Shown: positions 12,607 through 25,400 of the stretch, piece by piece
Numbering within the stretch: position 1 is the first letter of the stretch
How the letters are laid out: each line of letters starts with the position of its first letter
NCBI GenBank assembly: GCA_035771165.1
Contig: JAWNZC010000001.1
Location: forward strand, 3,903,501-3,967,500
Length of the DNA stretch: 64,000 bases
Source of the DNA: Paragorgia papillata
Taxonomy: Eukaryota > Cnidaria > Anthozoa > Scleralcyonacea > Coralliidae
Direction: 5' to 3'
Notes under the pieces: generated by a model
Told to the model about the DNA's origin: nothing
Database searches by the model: none
What the model saw: the letters and a program-made list of their open reading frames with translations, nothing else
Position numbers and translations under genes: made by a program

Positions 12607-12926
12607 TTAAAGGTGCCCTCCAGTCCGTTCTGCGCATGTACGAAACTAATGTTTACTTCTACTGTTTATAAAAATATTTACTGATACCTTATTCAAGATT
12701 GTAAGCTTTTCTTGCTTCCTCTTCATTACTTGTACTTGAAACAAAACATTTTCAGAAGAAATCCGAAGAGATATCCTCACCGAATCGCTTGGTTTTCTGC
12801 CATGTCGCTTCTAACGGTTTACATTGAGCTGAGTACTTCATGTAATTATCTACGAATGTCATGTTTGAGGGTCCCGATAAACAAAGATGCGGATCATGCG
12901 CAGAACGGACTGGACAGCACCTTTAA
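12607..12926. mobile_element. TTAA-flanked MITE, AGTCCGTTCTGCGCATG family, copy 1
   Basis: TTAA at both ends, with termini AAGGTGCCCTCCAGTCCGTT and the inverted CAGAACGGACTGGACAGCAC. The interior is shared with copies at 28458-28750, 39352-39664 and 59351-59670 (ATTCAAGATTGTAAGCTTTT, CATGTAATTATCTACGAATG). TTAA target sites suggest piggyBac-type mobilisation (inference). Confidence 0.85.
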
Positions 12927-13025
12927 CCCTTAGAGAATACCAGGGGTGCCCTATTGATGAGTAAAATCGTCTGGCGTTAGAGTAAAATACTAGAGTACTA
13001 TAGGTGCTTGGTACTGAAAGGATTA
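12923..13025. mobile_element. TTAA-ended MITE with GTAAAATCGTCTGGCGTTAG core
   Basis: It begins at the same TTAA that closes the 12607-12926 element (TTAACCCTTAG) and ends near GGATTAAA. The core GATGAGTAAAATCGTCTGG is typical of the family. The boundaries are degraded. Confidence 0.55.
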
Positions 13026-13097
13026 AAAAAGACACGATGATAGATAAATATGATCCAGTAATCAATAGCAACACATAACATCGTGGATTTATAACCC

Positions 13098-13345
13098 AGC
13101 GGGCACACGACGTCGATTTGTGGTCGAAGTTGGGTTGCGACGTCGATCTACCAAAAATCGACATTGTTTCGAACGTCGGAAGCAGACGTTGTTTCGACGT
13201 TGATATGTGTCGTCAAATTTCACGTCACTTAACGCTAAATACCGACGTTGTTTCGACGTCGCCTTGTCAATGTGTTATCGACGTCAGATGTCGTTTCGAC
13301 GTTGAATCGACGTCGATAATGTGCCGTCAGATTTCACGTCACTAA
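13098..13345. repeat. Degenerate GACGTCGA / TTTCGACGTTG repeat
   Basis: The segment starts CCCAGCGGGCACACGACGTC and consists of about ten imperfect copies of a short unit around CGACGTTGTTTCGACGTCG. A CCCAGCGGGCACACGACGT start is, from memory, typical of a MITE-like family in several invertebrate genomes. The open frames over it are artefacts. Confidence 0.6.
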
Positions 13346-13522
13346 TTAACCACCAACGGTGTTACGTCGGAGATATTCTTCAGACCTCAAAGCATAAGCG
13401 CATTTTCGTGCGTTAAATTTCGTAATACCTTTTGCTCTGGGTTGCAACCTAGCATCAAGTACGATAGCATGAGGTTCCGAGCCGTGTTGCACTTGGGTCG
13501 TCTGTGTTGTACGTGTTGTGTC

Positions 13523-14406
13523 TTAAAGTGGCACTACGACGGGAAAATCGTGTATCTAATTTTGATTTCAGTAAAATACAATTTCCAAATGATGAATACC
13601 GGCGTTCTGCGTTTCTCAATATATTGTCTCTTTCTCGAGATATTCAGGTTTGTGAAACATGTAAATTGGGTGCCTTGTGACGTCATTTACTCACACAGGC
13701 AAAATGTGATTAACAAAATGACTAATATTATCTATGCAAATAGCAGGAAGAAATAATTCAAACTTTGCACAATTATATAGTTATCATAAAAGCACACTCC
13801 ACTGTGCGCATCATGTTGTTGCTACGGAAACAGTTTAGAACCACGAGCCTTTTTACTCATAAAGAATTTTAATTTTATGTTTCTTTTCAAAAGAAACATT
13901 TGGAATAGAATATCTGTGTGTCTACAAATATTCATATCAATGTATTGCAGTAAAAGTTGTTTTATGGAGAAAAAATAAACATTTTTGTTTTACAAATGGA
14001 AGGCGCCTGTTTGCAAACGGTAGCTATGGAAACAACATAATGTGAACATTGGAGTGTATTTCCCCCATAACTATAGACCACTTTCATAAAGGCCACCGCT
14101 TTAAATATTCTTTTATGTGCATCTAAATGAGCCTTTCTGGCCTCGTTATGAAGCAAAGATTCTTTGGAATTGCAGACACACAAACGAGGCCAGAAAGGCT
14201 GATTAAGATGCACATAAAAGAATATTCAAATTAGTCGCCATTATGAAAGTGGTCTATATTCTTGTGCAAAGTTTGAATTATTTCTACCTCTTAATTTACA
14301 TGTTTCACAAAACGGAATATCTCGAGAACGAGACAATATTTTGAGAAACTGAAAACGCCGGTATTCCTCATTTGGAAATTATAGTTTACTGGTAGTGCCA
14401 CTTTAA
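13523..14406. mobile_element. Large TTAA-flanked foldback (884 bp) with nested MITE
   Basis: TTAA then AAGTGGCACTACGACGGG on the left; GGTAGTGCCACT then TTAA on the right. The arms stay complementary deep into the element (TTTCTCAATATATTGTCTC against GAGACAATATTTTGAGAAA; AAACATGTAAATTGG against the copy near 14300). A second foldback (14072-14258) is nested in the right half. Confidence 0.75.
14072..14258. mobile_element. Nested foldback MITE (AGACCACTTTCATAA ends)
   Basis: Ends TATAGACCACTTTCATAA and TTATGAAAGTGGTCTATA enclose ATTCTTTTATGTGCATCTAA and GAGGCCAGAAAGGCT with their complements. The TA flanks would suit a Tc1/mariner-type target site (inference). Confidence 0.7.
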
Positions 14407-14759
14407 TGGTGTGGTCTCAATGGTTACGGTCTTGTGCCCACCGAAAGCCTCAACCCCGTACCCATACTTTTTACTCGGCGATCGCAAAACGAGTTGCGAG
14501 CACCAAATGAATAGACTCTGAAGACAAAACATTATAAAAACAAAGAATATGCTGAAAAAATGTATATTAAACCAGTTAAATACTACCTACAAGAAGCATG
14601 CAGTCTATCAGGAAATGGTTACTTCGCTAGCCACAGTTTAACATGACATCAAAAAGTACAGACTATTTACCATTGGCCGACAATTTAAATTGTCAAATTT
14701 ACGGACATATTTACGTAATGTCACTGCAAGACAGTAGAAATAACTTTATTAATAATATA

Positions 14760-15370
14760 CATGAAAAAATATATCGACTGTGATTGGCTGATTCCAGTGC
14801 AGTTAATCCCAAACAACAGTGCAGAATTGTGTTATCACAGTGCAAAAATCTGTTATCACTAAGAACCAATCAAATTGATTGTACAGCGGATTTTTCTCGA
14901 CACAAAACAAACAAAGATGGCGGCAAGATTCGGCGGTTTTGGGGATAATTTGTTCAAATTTGAAGCTACAATCATTGCCAAAATTGTTGTAACAAAAGCA
15001 ACATTAACATGTTTTCCATCACTCCGCCTACATTCCTCGCCCCCCCACGCCCCCCCCCCCCCTCCCCCTAAACAATGTTGTATCACCACAAAACATTCGT
15101 GATTTGTTCTCCATAGGTTCGCATAACATTTCCGTTGATCGGGAAGCCAACATTGAATAGGGGGGATGGGGGGATATAAAAACATTGGGAAATGTCTTAC
15201 TTTGGTGCACTGTTACAACTCATTTTGTCAATGATTGTAGTTATGCTTTAATATTAACAAGTGAAGTACCTACAAGAAGACCAGAAGCCTCTTTATGCCT
15301 CGAGTAAACTTTTTCAAGTAGTAAAGGAAGCGAAGCGTTTTTTAACAAATAAATATGCGAGGAGTGGACG
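14760..15370. repeat. Dispersed repeat, second copy of the 466-900 family
   Basis: It shares with 466-900 the blocks GTGATTGGCTGA, AGTGCAGAA, CAAAGATGGCGGC, AATTTGAAGCTA, GTAAACTTTTTCAAG and TGCGAGGAGT, with a C-rich insertion near 15040-15065. The AAGATGGCGGC motif suggests the repeat carries a promoter-like YY1 site. Confidence 0.55.
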
Positions 15371-15433
15371 GCTAAACACGTACGTTAAAATGTTAGTAGA
15401 GTTGTTTTGAACATTTTTTCATGTATATTATTA

Positions 15434-15550
15434 ATAAGTAATAGCGTGGTTTCTCGTGCAATTTGGAAAAAAACATGCACGAGTGAGTTTTTCAAAACTC
15501 ACGAGTGCATGTTTTTTTCTAAATTGCACTCGAAACCATGCTATTACCTA
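15434..15550. repeat. Hairpin TAATAGCGTGGTTTC...GAAACCATGCTATTA
   Basis: Inverted arms of about 50 bases include TGCACGAGTGAGTTTT and AAAACTCACGAGTGCA. The outer part matches a decayed relative near 1400-1480. Confidence 0.7.
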
Positions 15551-15779
15551 TACTTATACCCTTGCTTTGCTTGTCTTTTTAGGTAGACGGTTACCTCGAA
15601 AAAGTAAATAGTGAGTATATTTAATGTCTTGTTAAATGAAGGTACACCATGATCAATCAACCAGTATGAACGGTGGTGGTGGTGGTGGTATTGTTTTACG
15701 CTGCAACGGAACTGTGCCATTTCGAGGGATCAGCCCTAAAAAATGGACATACTTTTACAAATTGCGATTAAGGTGACTT

Positions 15780-16260
15780 GATGTACACGCGTATTATTAA
15801 AACACACACAAGTTGTGTAACTGTAACAAGACTGCAGGCAGCCTTATTATACAACTTGTCATTCAGCCTGATATCAGAATGCATTCGCATCGCTCCAGTT
15901 TGAAACTGCAACAAGCTGTTCCTAAGTTTGTAACAAGTTGTTGTGATCCACAAGCCTGTCGCAGGTTGTTCCAAATCGCTGCGGTACTTTTTTTTCTCAC
16001 AAGTTGCTACAAGGTTGATAACAACAAGCTTGTAGCACCTTAATCCATTGCTGCCTCGGCTGTGGGTTCTCCCTCAGCTTGAACGAGTAGAATCTTCTAC
16101 CGTTAGACAGAGTAAAATATTAAAGGGGCAGTTTTTGGCCGGTTCAGGCAGCAATGGGTTAATGAAATGGCATTGTTATTATAACTTAATTGTTCACAGG
16201 CTAATTACCAACCTCTTGTTGCAAACTTACATCTTGTAGAAAGCTGTAAGATTTTACGTG
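15780..16260. repeat. AACAAGTTG-rich repeat with ACACGTAAAA-type ends
   Basis: It starts TGTACACGCGTATT and ends AAGATTTTACGTGTGTA, with many CAACAAGTTGT/ACAACTTG strings. Related segments are at 24755-25210, 31690-31975 and 32520-32735. It is interrupted by the TTAA element at 16040-16162. Confidence 0.55.
16040..16162. mobile_element. TTAA-flanked MITE, GTAAAATCGTCTGGCGTTAG family (clear copy)
   Basis: TTAATCCATTGCTGCCT on the left mirrors AGGCAGCAATGGGTTAA on the right. The core GAGTAGAATCTTCTACCGTT then AGACAGAGTAAAAT defines the family. Related copies lie at 9998-10040, 30285-30400, 34559-34640, 41880-41990, 59667-59767, 61616-61733 and 62778-62865. Confidence 0.8.
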
Positions 16261-16493
16261 TGTAGCAGTGTCCACTACAAAACGTTTTATGCGAAAACGG
16301 GGAAAAAATTGCAAAAACGGTGAACAAAACGCTGTTTTGACCTCGCTCGGAACATGTAAACGCATGCACCGTTTCTTACCTCAACAGCGTTTCCAAGTAA
16401 AACAAACTCAGTGTTTGCTTCATACGTAAGTTACATCACAAAATCATTACGCCGGGTACGTCTTTCAGAAAGCAGTTTTTGTTTTGTTTGCTC

Positions 16494-19400
16494 TTACCTG
16501 ATCTCATCAGCTTTTGGCATGATGCCGTTGAAGAGAAGGTTCGCAGCATGTGATGCTATAGGATCTCTGGCCATGGTAGCCACTGCTAAAACTTCGTTAC
16601 CCCTGTAATGGTAATGGTAGGGAGAACGAAAAAGTGTTTTCAGACTAGAGGGTAATATACAGGCGACTACTCAATGCCGGGTACAATGTCCAGCCATCTT
16701 TATACCAAGTTATGAAAATACGCCTTCAAACTATATCAATCAGTGATGGATCCAGCTTGATCTGGTAGGGGGTGCTGCAGGGGCGGATCTAGAATTTTTT
16801 TAACCTTAGTGGAACCATTCCTAGGGGGGGCATGCCCCCCCCGAATTTATTTGAAATTTGGACCTCTGAAATGGCATTTCCTGCATTCTGACGGTACTTT
16901 GAAGAAAGATTTAAAAGTTTTAAATCGTGTTTTCAATAGCGCATTTTATCAAACCTGGAAGGTGTCAAATAAATTTAGGGATAAAGTGGACATTTTATTA
17001 TGAATTTTATTAGGGATATCACAAGGAAGCTAGACATTAGAAATGTGATGTGACGTCGCATCCCACTGCAGCAAGGCACTAATTGAGTAATTGGCAGTCA
17101 GGGGGTGCGCACCCCCCTGTAAATCCATCACTGATATCAATCAATCAATCAATAACTTATTTGGGTGTCAAATCTACTAGCTGACCACAAGTGGTCTACT
17201 AATTGGGGACACTATAATATATAATCACCACAAATAAATAGATCAATCAACCAACAATGAATGAATGAATGAATCAATTACTTAATCAACCTCTTATTAG
17301 CAAACATTTTGATAATCAATATATCTACGGAAAGCCTTATCAATTAAGATTATCAATTAAGGAAAAAATGTTCATACTTGATGTAATAAGCAACGAACTT
17401 GAGTTCTTCCACACTGCCTTCAATAATAATATCATCAAAGTTTTCAGCATGACCTGGAATAAAGTTCGATGTATAAATAAAGTTATATGTAGACAATATT
17501 TCTGGAAATATTCGAATGTGTAAGACATACAGTGAGTGTGAGTATATACAAAGACATCTAGCTGTCCAAGATGATAACTATTTATCATAAAGGAAAAAGT
17601 AATTTATAGGTTTTAAAAATGCAAGAAACATAATGGATAGAAATGAACTTAGATCAACAGCAGAAACAGCAACAACAGCAGCAAGAACAACAACAATAGC
17701 CGCAACAACAGTAGCAACAACAGCAGCAGCAGCAACAACAACAACTACAGCAGCCGCAGCAGCAGCCGCAGCAGCAAGAACAACAACAGCAGCAACAACA
17801 ATAGCAATGAGGGACGGGCTCAAAGGTAAAGTAAGCACCGATTCAAATTTTTCTATTGTCGTTTGTAGCTCGATGAACATTCGAGTCTCTCACATGGTGC
17901 GCGTGCCAGAAACAGGAATTATTAATCCTTGCCCTTGTATAGGACAACTTAACAGAACTTAAAGTGCCTATGTCATCCTCAGGGACTTTACATATTTATA
18001 CTAATTGGAACATTCTGAGAAGATTTGTAATATATCTTCTCAGGCGAAAATTTCATCTTCATGGATTTTTTTGCCGTTAAAGTTGACGGAAGTGACGTCG
18101 AATGAGGAATTTGTCTATATGAAAACCACTTTACAGATTCCTCTTTTTACGTCACTTCCGTCAACTTTAACGGCAAAAAAATCCATGAAGATGAAATTTT
18201 CGTCTGAGAAGATATATTACAAATCTTCTCCGAATGTTCCAATTAGTATAAATATGTAAAGTCCCTGAGGATGACATAAGCACTTTAAGCATGATGAACC
18301 TACCAGCATAACGGACGGCCTTTCCATATTGCATTGTCCAGAAATATGGCACTGTATCTACCTCTTTATTCCGACCAAGCATATTCAAAGCTGCCGCCTT
18401 ACCTGAACAAATACGATATAACAAAATACATATTCATATAACATAACGTAAAGCCCTAATCAAACGAGAACGCAAAAGTCATCGCAAGTTGGCGGTCAGA
18501 ATTTCTGTGGCGGTCGTTTGAACACCCAAATTAACAAAATAAAGGTTTCATGAGTGTTTTAAACAAGTTTTAACTTTGTCACGGTACATGATATTTTCGG
18601 GAAACTATTCAGAGCGGCTGGCTGAGATAGCGTGACTGCCAACTTGCGATGACTTGTGTTGTCGTTTGATTAGGGTTTAAAACTAGAAGTTACTATCGCA
18701 AGGAAGTGCTGCCTGGTTAATAGTTGGTAGGTTGTTCAGCGACAACAATTCTTCACGTGGGATAAGACCATTGTGAAAAGCATTCAAGTACATATTGTCT
18801 CCTTGCACTATTAAGACTCGGTCGATAGTAGATGAATTCCAATCGTTCACTTGAATAGTTTGTGCTGTTAACAGCGCTGATACTCATAAAAGAGCACTGT
18901 TTTCCTCGAGACTGACCACTAAAACGTTCATGGCCTTGATGAATACTTCCACAAGCAAGTATAAAAGACATGATCATTGGCCGCACTTACTTAACGCCAG
19001 TGGTAGCGCACTTTGCTGCAGCCTCGTACCCAGGCTCTTTACTGCTATCATACCCATCTGGTGCATGGTCAGGGGGGTTCAGAACCAACATCTCCAAATC
19101 CGAAAATTGATATACGCAGCCATACATAGCTCGGCAAAATGAATGAGCACGAGTAACGCATAGGTAACCCAAGAGAGATGCAAGAATAGTCTGCTGCCTC
19201 CCTGTTGGGAAGCAGCAAAAATCAAATCAACGAGGAAATGTTGAATTGGTGTAAGACCCCGTTACAAAGGTGTAGCTGTTTGTTTTCTGATTGGATTATT
19301 TGATTTATTCTAAGATATTTAATGGGTAACCATGCTTGTTTCTAACCATGTGCGTGAGACAGTTGCCAATGTCCAATGGTCACGTGTTGACCATTCAGCA

Positions 19401-22400
19401 TCTTGAGTGGAAACGATGCAATGTCCCCACCAACAAACACATCTTCACACGCTTGCAAATACTACAGTTCGTACAAAAATCAGAAAACAACAATTTTGGT
19501 AACATACCAAAAAACTATGCGATACTTTACAGTTTTCCGAAACGGGTTAAAATGTGCCCTGGCATCTCTTGGAGTGAAACGTTTTGAGACCCACTAGTAG
19601 ATTTACTATTTTTCTGGATAACCTGACCCAAACAAAAACCATTCCCCTAGTCAGTAAACGTCGTGATTTCGAGGAAATTATTCGGTTTTCAAATATTTTT
19701 GAGATATTCTGTACACGGACGGACGGACGGACGGACGGACGGACGGACGGACGGACGGACGGACGGACGGACGGACGGACGGACGGACGGACGGACGGAC
19801 GGACGGGACGGACGGACGGACGGACGGACGGACGGACGGACGGACGGACGGACGGACGGACGGACGGACGGACGGACGGACGGACGGACGGACGGACGGA
19901 CGGACGGACGGACGGACGGACGGACGGACGGACGGACGGACGGACGGACGGACGGACGGACAGACAGACAGACAGACATGTGAACAGGCAGACAGACATG
20001 CAGACAGACAGACATGCGGACGGACATGCGGACAGACGGAGACAGACAGACAGACAATCTAGACGTCAGCGGAATATGTGTGGGTCATTCTTCTCACTGT
20101 TTTTACTTAACATAAATCTAAACTATAAATCGTCACGACTTATCGCAAGAGCTGCACAAAACTGCGCGAGGAGCATATCTCTCATACCTTGTCTACTATA
20201 ATACTGCCATTTTTATTCATCTCAATCCCAGAATCTTTAGCAAAACTTGTGCTGGCATTGACACCTGGTAGTAAAACGAAACCAGGCACGATAACTGTAA
20301 ATATACACGTACACATACCCATACTTACATGTATATATAGAAAAATATACTGTACACATCCACATACATATGCACGGTGGTTGCCAAAGGCCTGTATTGC
20401 AGCACAGTCAATCAAGATAGGGTCTAGAAACTCGGCAAACTTCAAAGCGTCTAAAATGAGCTGTGATTTTATGTTGAGACGGGTCCTCACCGTGCTCAAA
20501 CCTTTTGTCTTTCGCTTTTTTTGAGCGATTAAACCTAAACGCTGCTATTGGATATACAAAAAATACATTGTGCTCACCGTGCACAAGTTTGCATAGACGA
20601 GAACAAAGACTTTAGCTGAGTTTCCAGACCATCTCTCAATAGACTATGATTGCAGTGCCGTTTTCGGTTGGGTCTTGAAAAGGGTGTCAATACGTATTAT
20701 CTCATGCCCTCGAAGCTTTTCCTAAGTGTTTTTTTGCCGTGGTTTTTTTTTTGAAGTGCTTGGCTTTCCTCGTTCTCTACATACATATATTTGTCAATTC
20801 GCTCTAGTCTACACAAAAATTATCTCGTACAATATTTCCATGCTTCTACAGTGAGAAGCATGGAAATATTGTACGAGATATTCCCAAAACGTCTTTTTCC
20901 AATTTGTCAAGGGTTCTTACCTATTCCAACTACACAAACATCAGCATCGAGTTCTTCTCCGTTATTCAACAAAACTTTCTGTAACTATAAAAGAAAATGT
21001 CGTACTTAGCAACAGCGTAACCATGACAACAGTATAACCATGATGACAGTATCGACAGTATAACCACGACAACAGTATATCTATGACAACAGTGTAAGCA
21101 TGACAACAATATAACCATGTCGACAGTATAACCATGACGTCACAATGACCATGGCAACAGTATAACCATGATGACAGTATAACCATGACGACAATGTAAT
21201 CATGACGACAATGTAACCATGACAACAGTATAACCACGACACCAATATAACCATGACAACACTATAACCATGACGACAATATAACTAACGTGTTGACACT
21301 CTAGTGTTGTCAAGAACGGTTACCTTTCCATTGGAACCTTTAAATTCTTTTACCGTTGTGTTGAAATGAAACTTGACACCTTTCTCTTCATGTAACTAGA
21401 TAAAAATGAGGATGTATTAAGATATGAACAGCTAAATAAATTACTATATACCCAAAGCTATATAACTTTTTTGACGTGGGGGGTAAATTTTCATTATTTT
21501 AACTATCGAGCCTTTCCCGCCGGTGGGTTTCTTTGTGACAAGTAAAATCGTCTGGCGTTAGTCTGAGTAAAATAGTCTGGTGTTGGACAGAGCAAAAGAG
21601 TCTGGTGTTAGACAGAGTAAAATAGTCCGCGTTACATAGAGTAAAATAGTCCGCGTTAGATAGAGTAAAATAGTCTGGTGTTAACCAGAGTAAACGATAG
21701 TCTGGTGTTAGCCTGAGTAAAATACTTAGACTTAAGATTCAGATGCTGGCCAGAAAGAGTTTAGAAGTTTAGGTTTACCAAACAACAAACCTTTGTCATC
21801 CTAGCTCCAATTTCTGCACCAAACACTTTAGCGAATGGCGTTGGAGACTGTCCAACGACGTGAACACTAACAGCAGCGCCACCTTTACCAATACCAAAAG
21901 CAGCAACTTCTAAGCCTTTGAAAATATGACGAACAATAACCAGTGAACAAGTTATAGATACGAATGCGTTTATATGGAGAATAATATCGATACATGTGAA
22001 AATATGAAATTTATTTTGGCAACGCTCAGCCATATGCTTTAATAGCCATTGTTTAATTTCATTAAAGCGCAAAAGCACGGTTACGGCGAATTTTCTATCA
22101 AGGAATATTAAAGACTGAACAGTTTGAATTATTAGCATTTCTTAAGGTAAACTTAGTATAAATATGAACTTAAGACTAATATTAACTAAAGTCCTAAAGC
22201 GAGGAAACTAAACATGCACATGGATGCTTTGTAAACTGATGTTGTGGTATTGTCACTCATTTCGTAAGCGAAAACGTCATATCCGGTGTACTCAAATTGA
22301 ATATTAAACCGTTTATCGCGTAGGTCCTGGTAAGGAAAATGGTCATCTTACCGATAAATGATGTTCCTATAACAACCATTTTCTTGCCTTCACAAGCAGC

Positions 22401-25400
22401 AGCTAGAAAGGACAGATAACATCCATTATCATATACTGTACCAAAAAGTAATCGTTAGTTTAAAGTATGTAGGCTGTATACCTGTGAAACGAAATCACCT
22501 ATAAATATAATTTGAAACATTAATCTTATTAAAGGGTTTTTCTTGCCTTGCCAAGTTAATCAAAACATTATCATTAAAAGTTACCGAAAGAACAGAATAT
22601 CATACCAATAAGTAATCTATAGTTTAAATTATGTCGGCTATACCTGTGAAACGAGATGGCCGTAGACAATTTGAAACAGTATAAGGTTAAAGTTATAATC
22701 GTTCAATGAAATAAGTCTTTCAAGCTTCACGTAAAAAGTGCTTTGAAGTATATTAAGCACAAGGATGCACATATAGAAGAATATTAAAATGGCGGCATTA
22801 ATAATAAATAGGGTTCATTGGGTCATGTACCAACAGGAAAAGGTTATTTTGCTGCCTTCAGAATGACAATTTATACTGAATTAATGCTTCTAATTTAAAA
22901 TTGATCTTACCTAGGACTTGGAGTGCGATAAGAATTATAGGGTTACAGTATAGTGGGGTAACAGGTTACGGTATAGAGGGGAGCACGGGTGGCGTGTGCT
23001 GTTAGCACGCTGCCTCTCACCAAAAGTTAAGCCCGGTTAGACGGGGTTAGTACTTGGATGGGTGACCGTCTGGGAATGACCCCGTTGTCGAGCTTGAAAC
23101 TAATGTGAGTAGAGTTGTAGTTGATCTCTCCTGTGCTTCGAGGGTTTTTCGCCGGGTTCTCCGGTTTTCCTCCCTCCGCAAAACCAACGCTTACATCGTG
23201 GTAGTCATGTTCAATTGGGGCATTTCGCTCTGTTTGACCACCAGTTGCTATAGGCAATAAAGTCATTAAATCTAAATCTAAAAAATCGCCAACGAAATAA
23301 CTTCTTCTGTACTATAGTCATATATTACCAATGGCATTTGCGTCGTTTGGAGTTCTTAAATAGCACACGTTTTCCAAATTTCCACCAGGAACATCGAGAG
23401 ATCTTGGACTGAAATGAAACAAGGTTGTTTAGTTGCATATGTATGATAGTGGCTGTAAAAAAAAAATCATTATGTGGCTCAGATTGTTTTCCGATCCGTA
23501 CTGACGGAGATACTTTCCCGTGCAGACATCAAGTCGGTTAATAAGTTATTGCGTGACGGAGAAATTACACTTTTGGTATATATATTTCTGAAAGAGTTCC
23601 CAAATAGAGAATGCATGACACACCCAAATCGAAAAAGGCAGTTATAAAAGTCGAATCGGATCGCTAGCAAATTTAATAAAACGTTTTTCTTTGACTTTAA
23701 TCACAAAGTGCATGTATTATCTTTATGACTTAAAGTACCTATATGACACGAAAATTAAGTTTGTCTTATTTGAAAGAACACTTAAAATGATAGAGTAACA
23801 TCTTTTCCAGTTTTTCGTTTTCTTGCTTTGTTCTTGAGATATTTCAGTTTCTTTGATATTGAAATTAAACATTTTGACGTCCACGTGCATATTGAGTTCT
23901 TGAAGAAAGTTATATATCTTTGCTATAATCAAATATCATCACTTGAAAATCTACATGGGCAAACTCACCCACATGCTTCCTTCGGATTAGTATATTTGGT
24001 TTGAACAGTATATAGAACAGATATAACCAACTCATGCACGTATACGACGTCAAAATGTTTAATTTGCATATGAAACAACATCAAATATCTCAAGAACGAA
24101 GCAAGGAAACGAAAAACTATGTTACTATATCATTTTAAGTGTTCTTTCAAATAAGACAGACTTAATTTTCGTTTCATGGGCACGTTAACCCCCAACAAAA
24201 GGCCTTGGTTACCAGTAACGAATTTACCGCCAAGCTTATACGCTAACCTAATAACCCGACAAAGAAATTTGCTAACGATCCGCCTATCACGATCGGATTC
24301 GACTTTTATGCCTGCCAAATCGAAAACGACATTAAAAAATGGGGGGAAATTTTCGTGAAATACCTGCCACCTGTTCCAATAAAGAGTTTGTCGTATTTCA
24401 TTTTAGCACCATCTGTATAAGTTACTGTTTTTCCAGATGCATCAAATTTGGCTGCCTATTTGGTCATTAAAAATACGTCTACATCATTACAAACATTCTT
24501 GCTTTCACCTGCTGAAAATTTTAGGAAATTATAGGAACAGCTATTTGTATCATAACAGATATCACTAGTCAATTTATCAGCACGTGATTAAATTGACATG
24601 GCTTACTGATACCTTCATAGTGAACTAAAAGTAGTGTTGAAATACAAATCGAAATATAGTAAGGTTTGAGTACTGCCGAAATTATTGATCGTAGTTTTGT
24701 AACGTCACCTTCGTCAGAGAGAAACGTAAAGAGTGTAAACAAACAACGAGCTCATACACGCGTAAAAATCTCGCAAGTTGTTACAGCATTGTTGCCTGAA
24801 TAATGCTGTAACAACTTGTTGACATATGTGAACAACATTGATAAATGAACAACATTGTTCATCATTGTTTCAACAAGTTGTTACAGCTTCATGAAACAAC
24901 CATTGTTCACGCATGTTGTAACAACCGAAGGACGTGTTGATACATCAACCATGTTCACCATTGTTGTAACATTGTTGTTCATCGTTGTTATTTCGTCATG
25001 CTGTTACAACATGTTGTATCATGTGCGAACAACGTTGGCTATAAAAAATGTGCTGTTGGAACAACTTGTTCATGACTGTTGATTTATCCGTGAACAAGTT
25101 GTTCGAACCATAAGTGAACAACTTGTTGACAACTTGTTCACGGCGAGCAGCACAACATTGTTCACGCCTGTTAACAACCGTGAACAAGTTGTGCGTTTTT
25201 ACGCGTGTATAAGAAAGATTATCATGTGACCAAAAATTAGCCAATCAGATAAAAATAACAACAAAAATTAATTATTAATTTGTTAGTTATTTTTATCCAA
25301 ACTACGTTCAATAATTTCGGCAGTACTCAAACCTTACTATATTTCGATTTGATACTTTCATATGTGCATGCATGTTTTCAGGTGAGAGACCGAGGTTATT

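Larger units (their letters stand above)
12108..16493. other. Convergent intergenic region between PIGS and AIFM3
   Basis: No conserved coding exon was recognised. It holds TTAA elements at 12607-12926, 12923-13025 and 16040-16162, a degenerate GACGTCGA/TTTCGACGTTG repeat at 13098-13345 beginning CCCAGCGGGCACACGACG, the giant foldback at 13523-14406, a repeat copy at 14760-15370, a hairpin at 15434-15550 and an AACAAGTTG-type foldback at 15780-16260. The 3'UTRs of both genes must also lie here. Confidence 0.6.

Noticed and set aside
15581..15609. Exon-like segment between TTTTTAG and GTGAGT
   Set aside because: Only 28 bases, in repeats past the PIGS stop; no gene needs it.
17578..17962. Ala/Thr- and Val/Ala-rich frames
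   Set aside because: CAA/CAG/GCA triplet repeat in an AIFM3 intron; AIFM3 exons lie on either side.
19547..20201. Long open frames rich in RTDG or SVRP
   Set aside because: They are translations of the (GGAC)n array in an AIFM3 intron; all frames of this repeat stay open.
22985..23090. Functional 5S rRNA gene
   Set aside because: The first half does not match 5S, and an unrelated SINE body follows; other copies show the same body.
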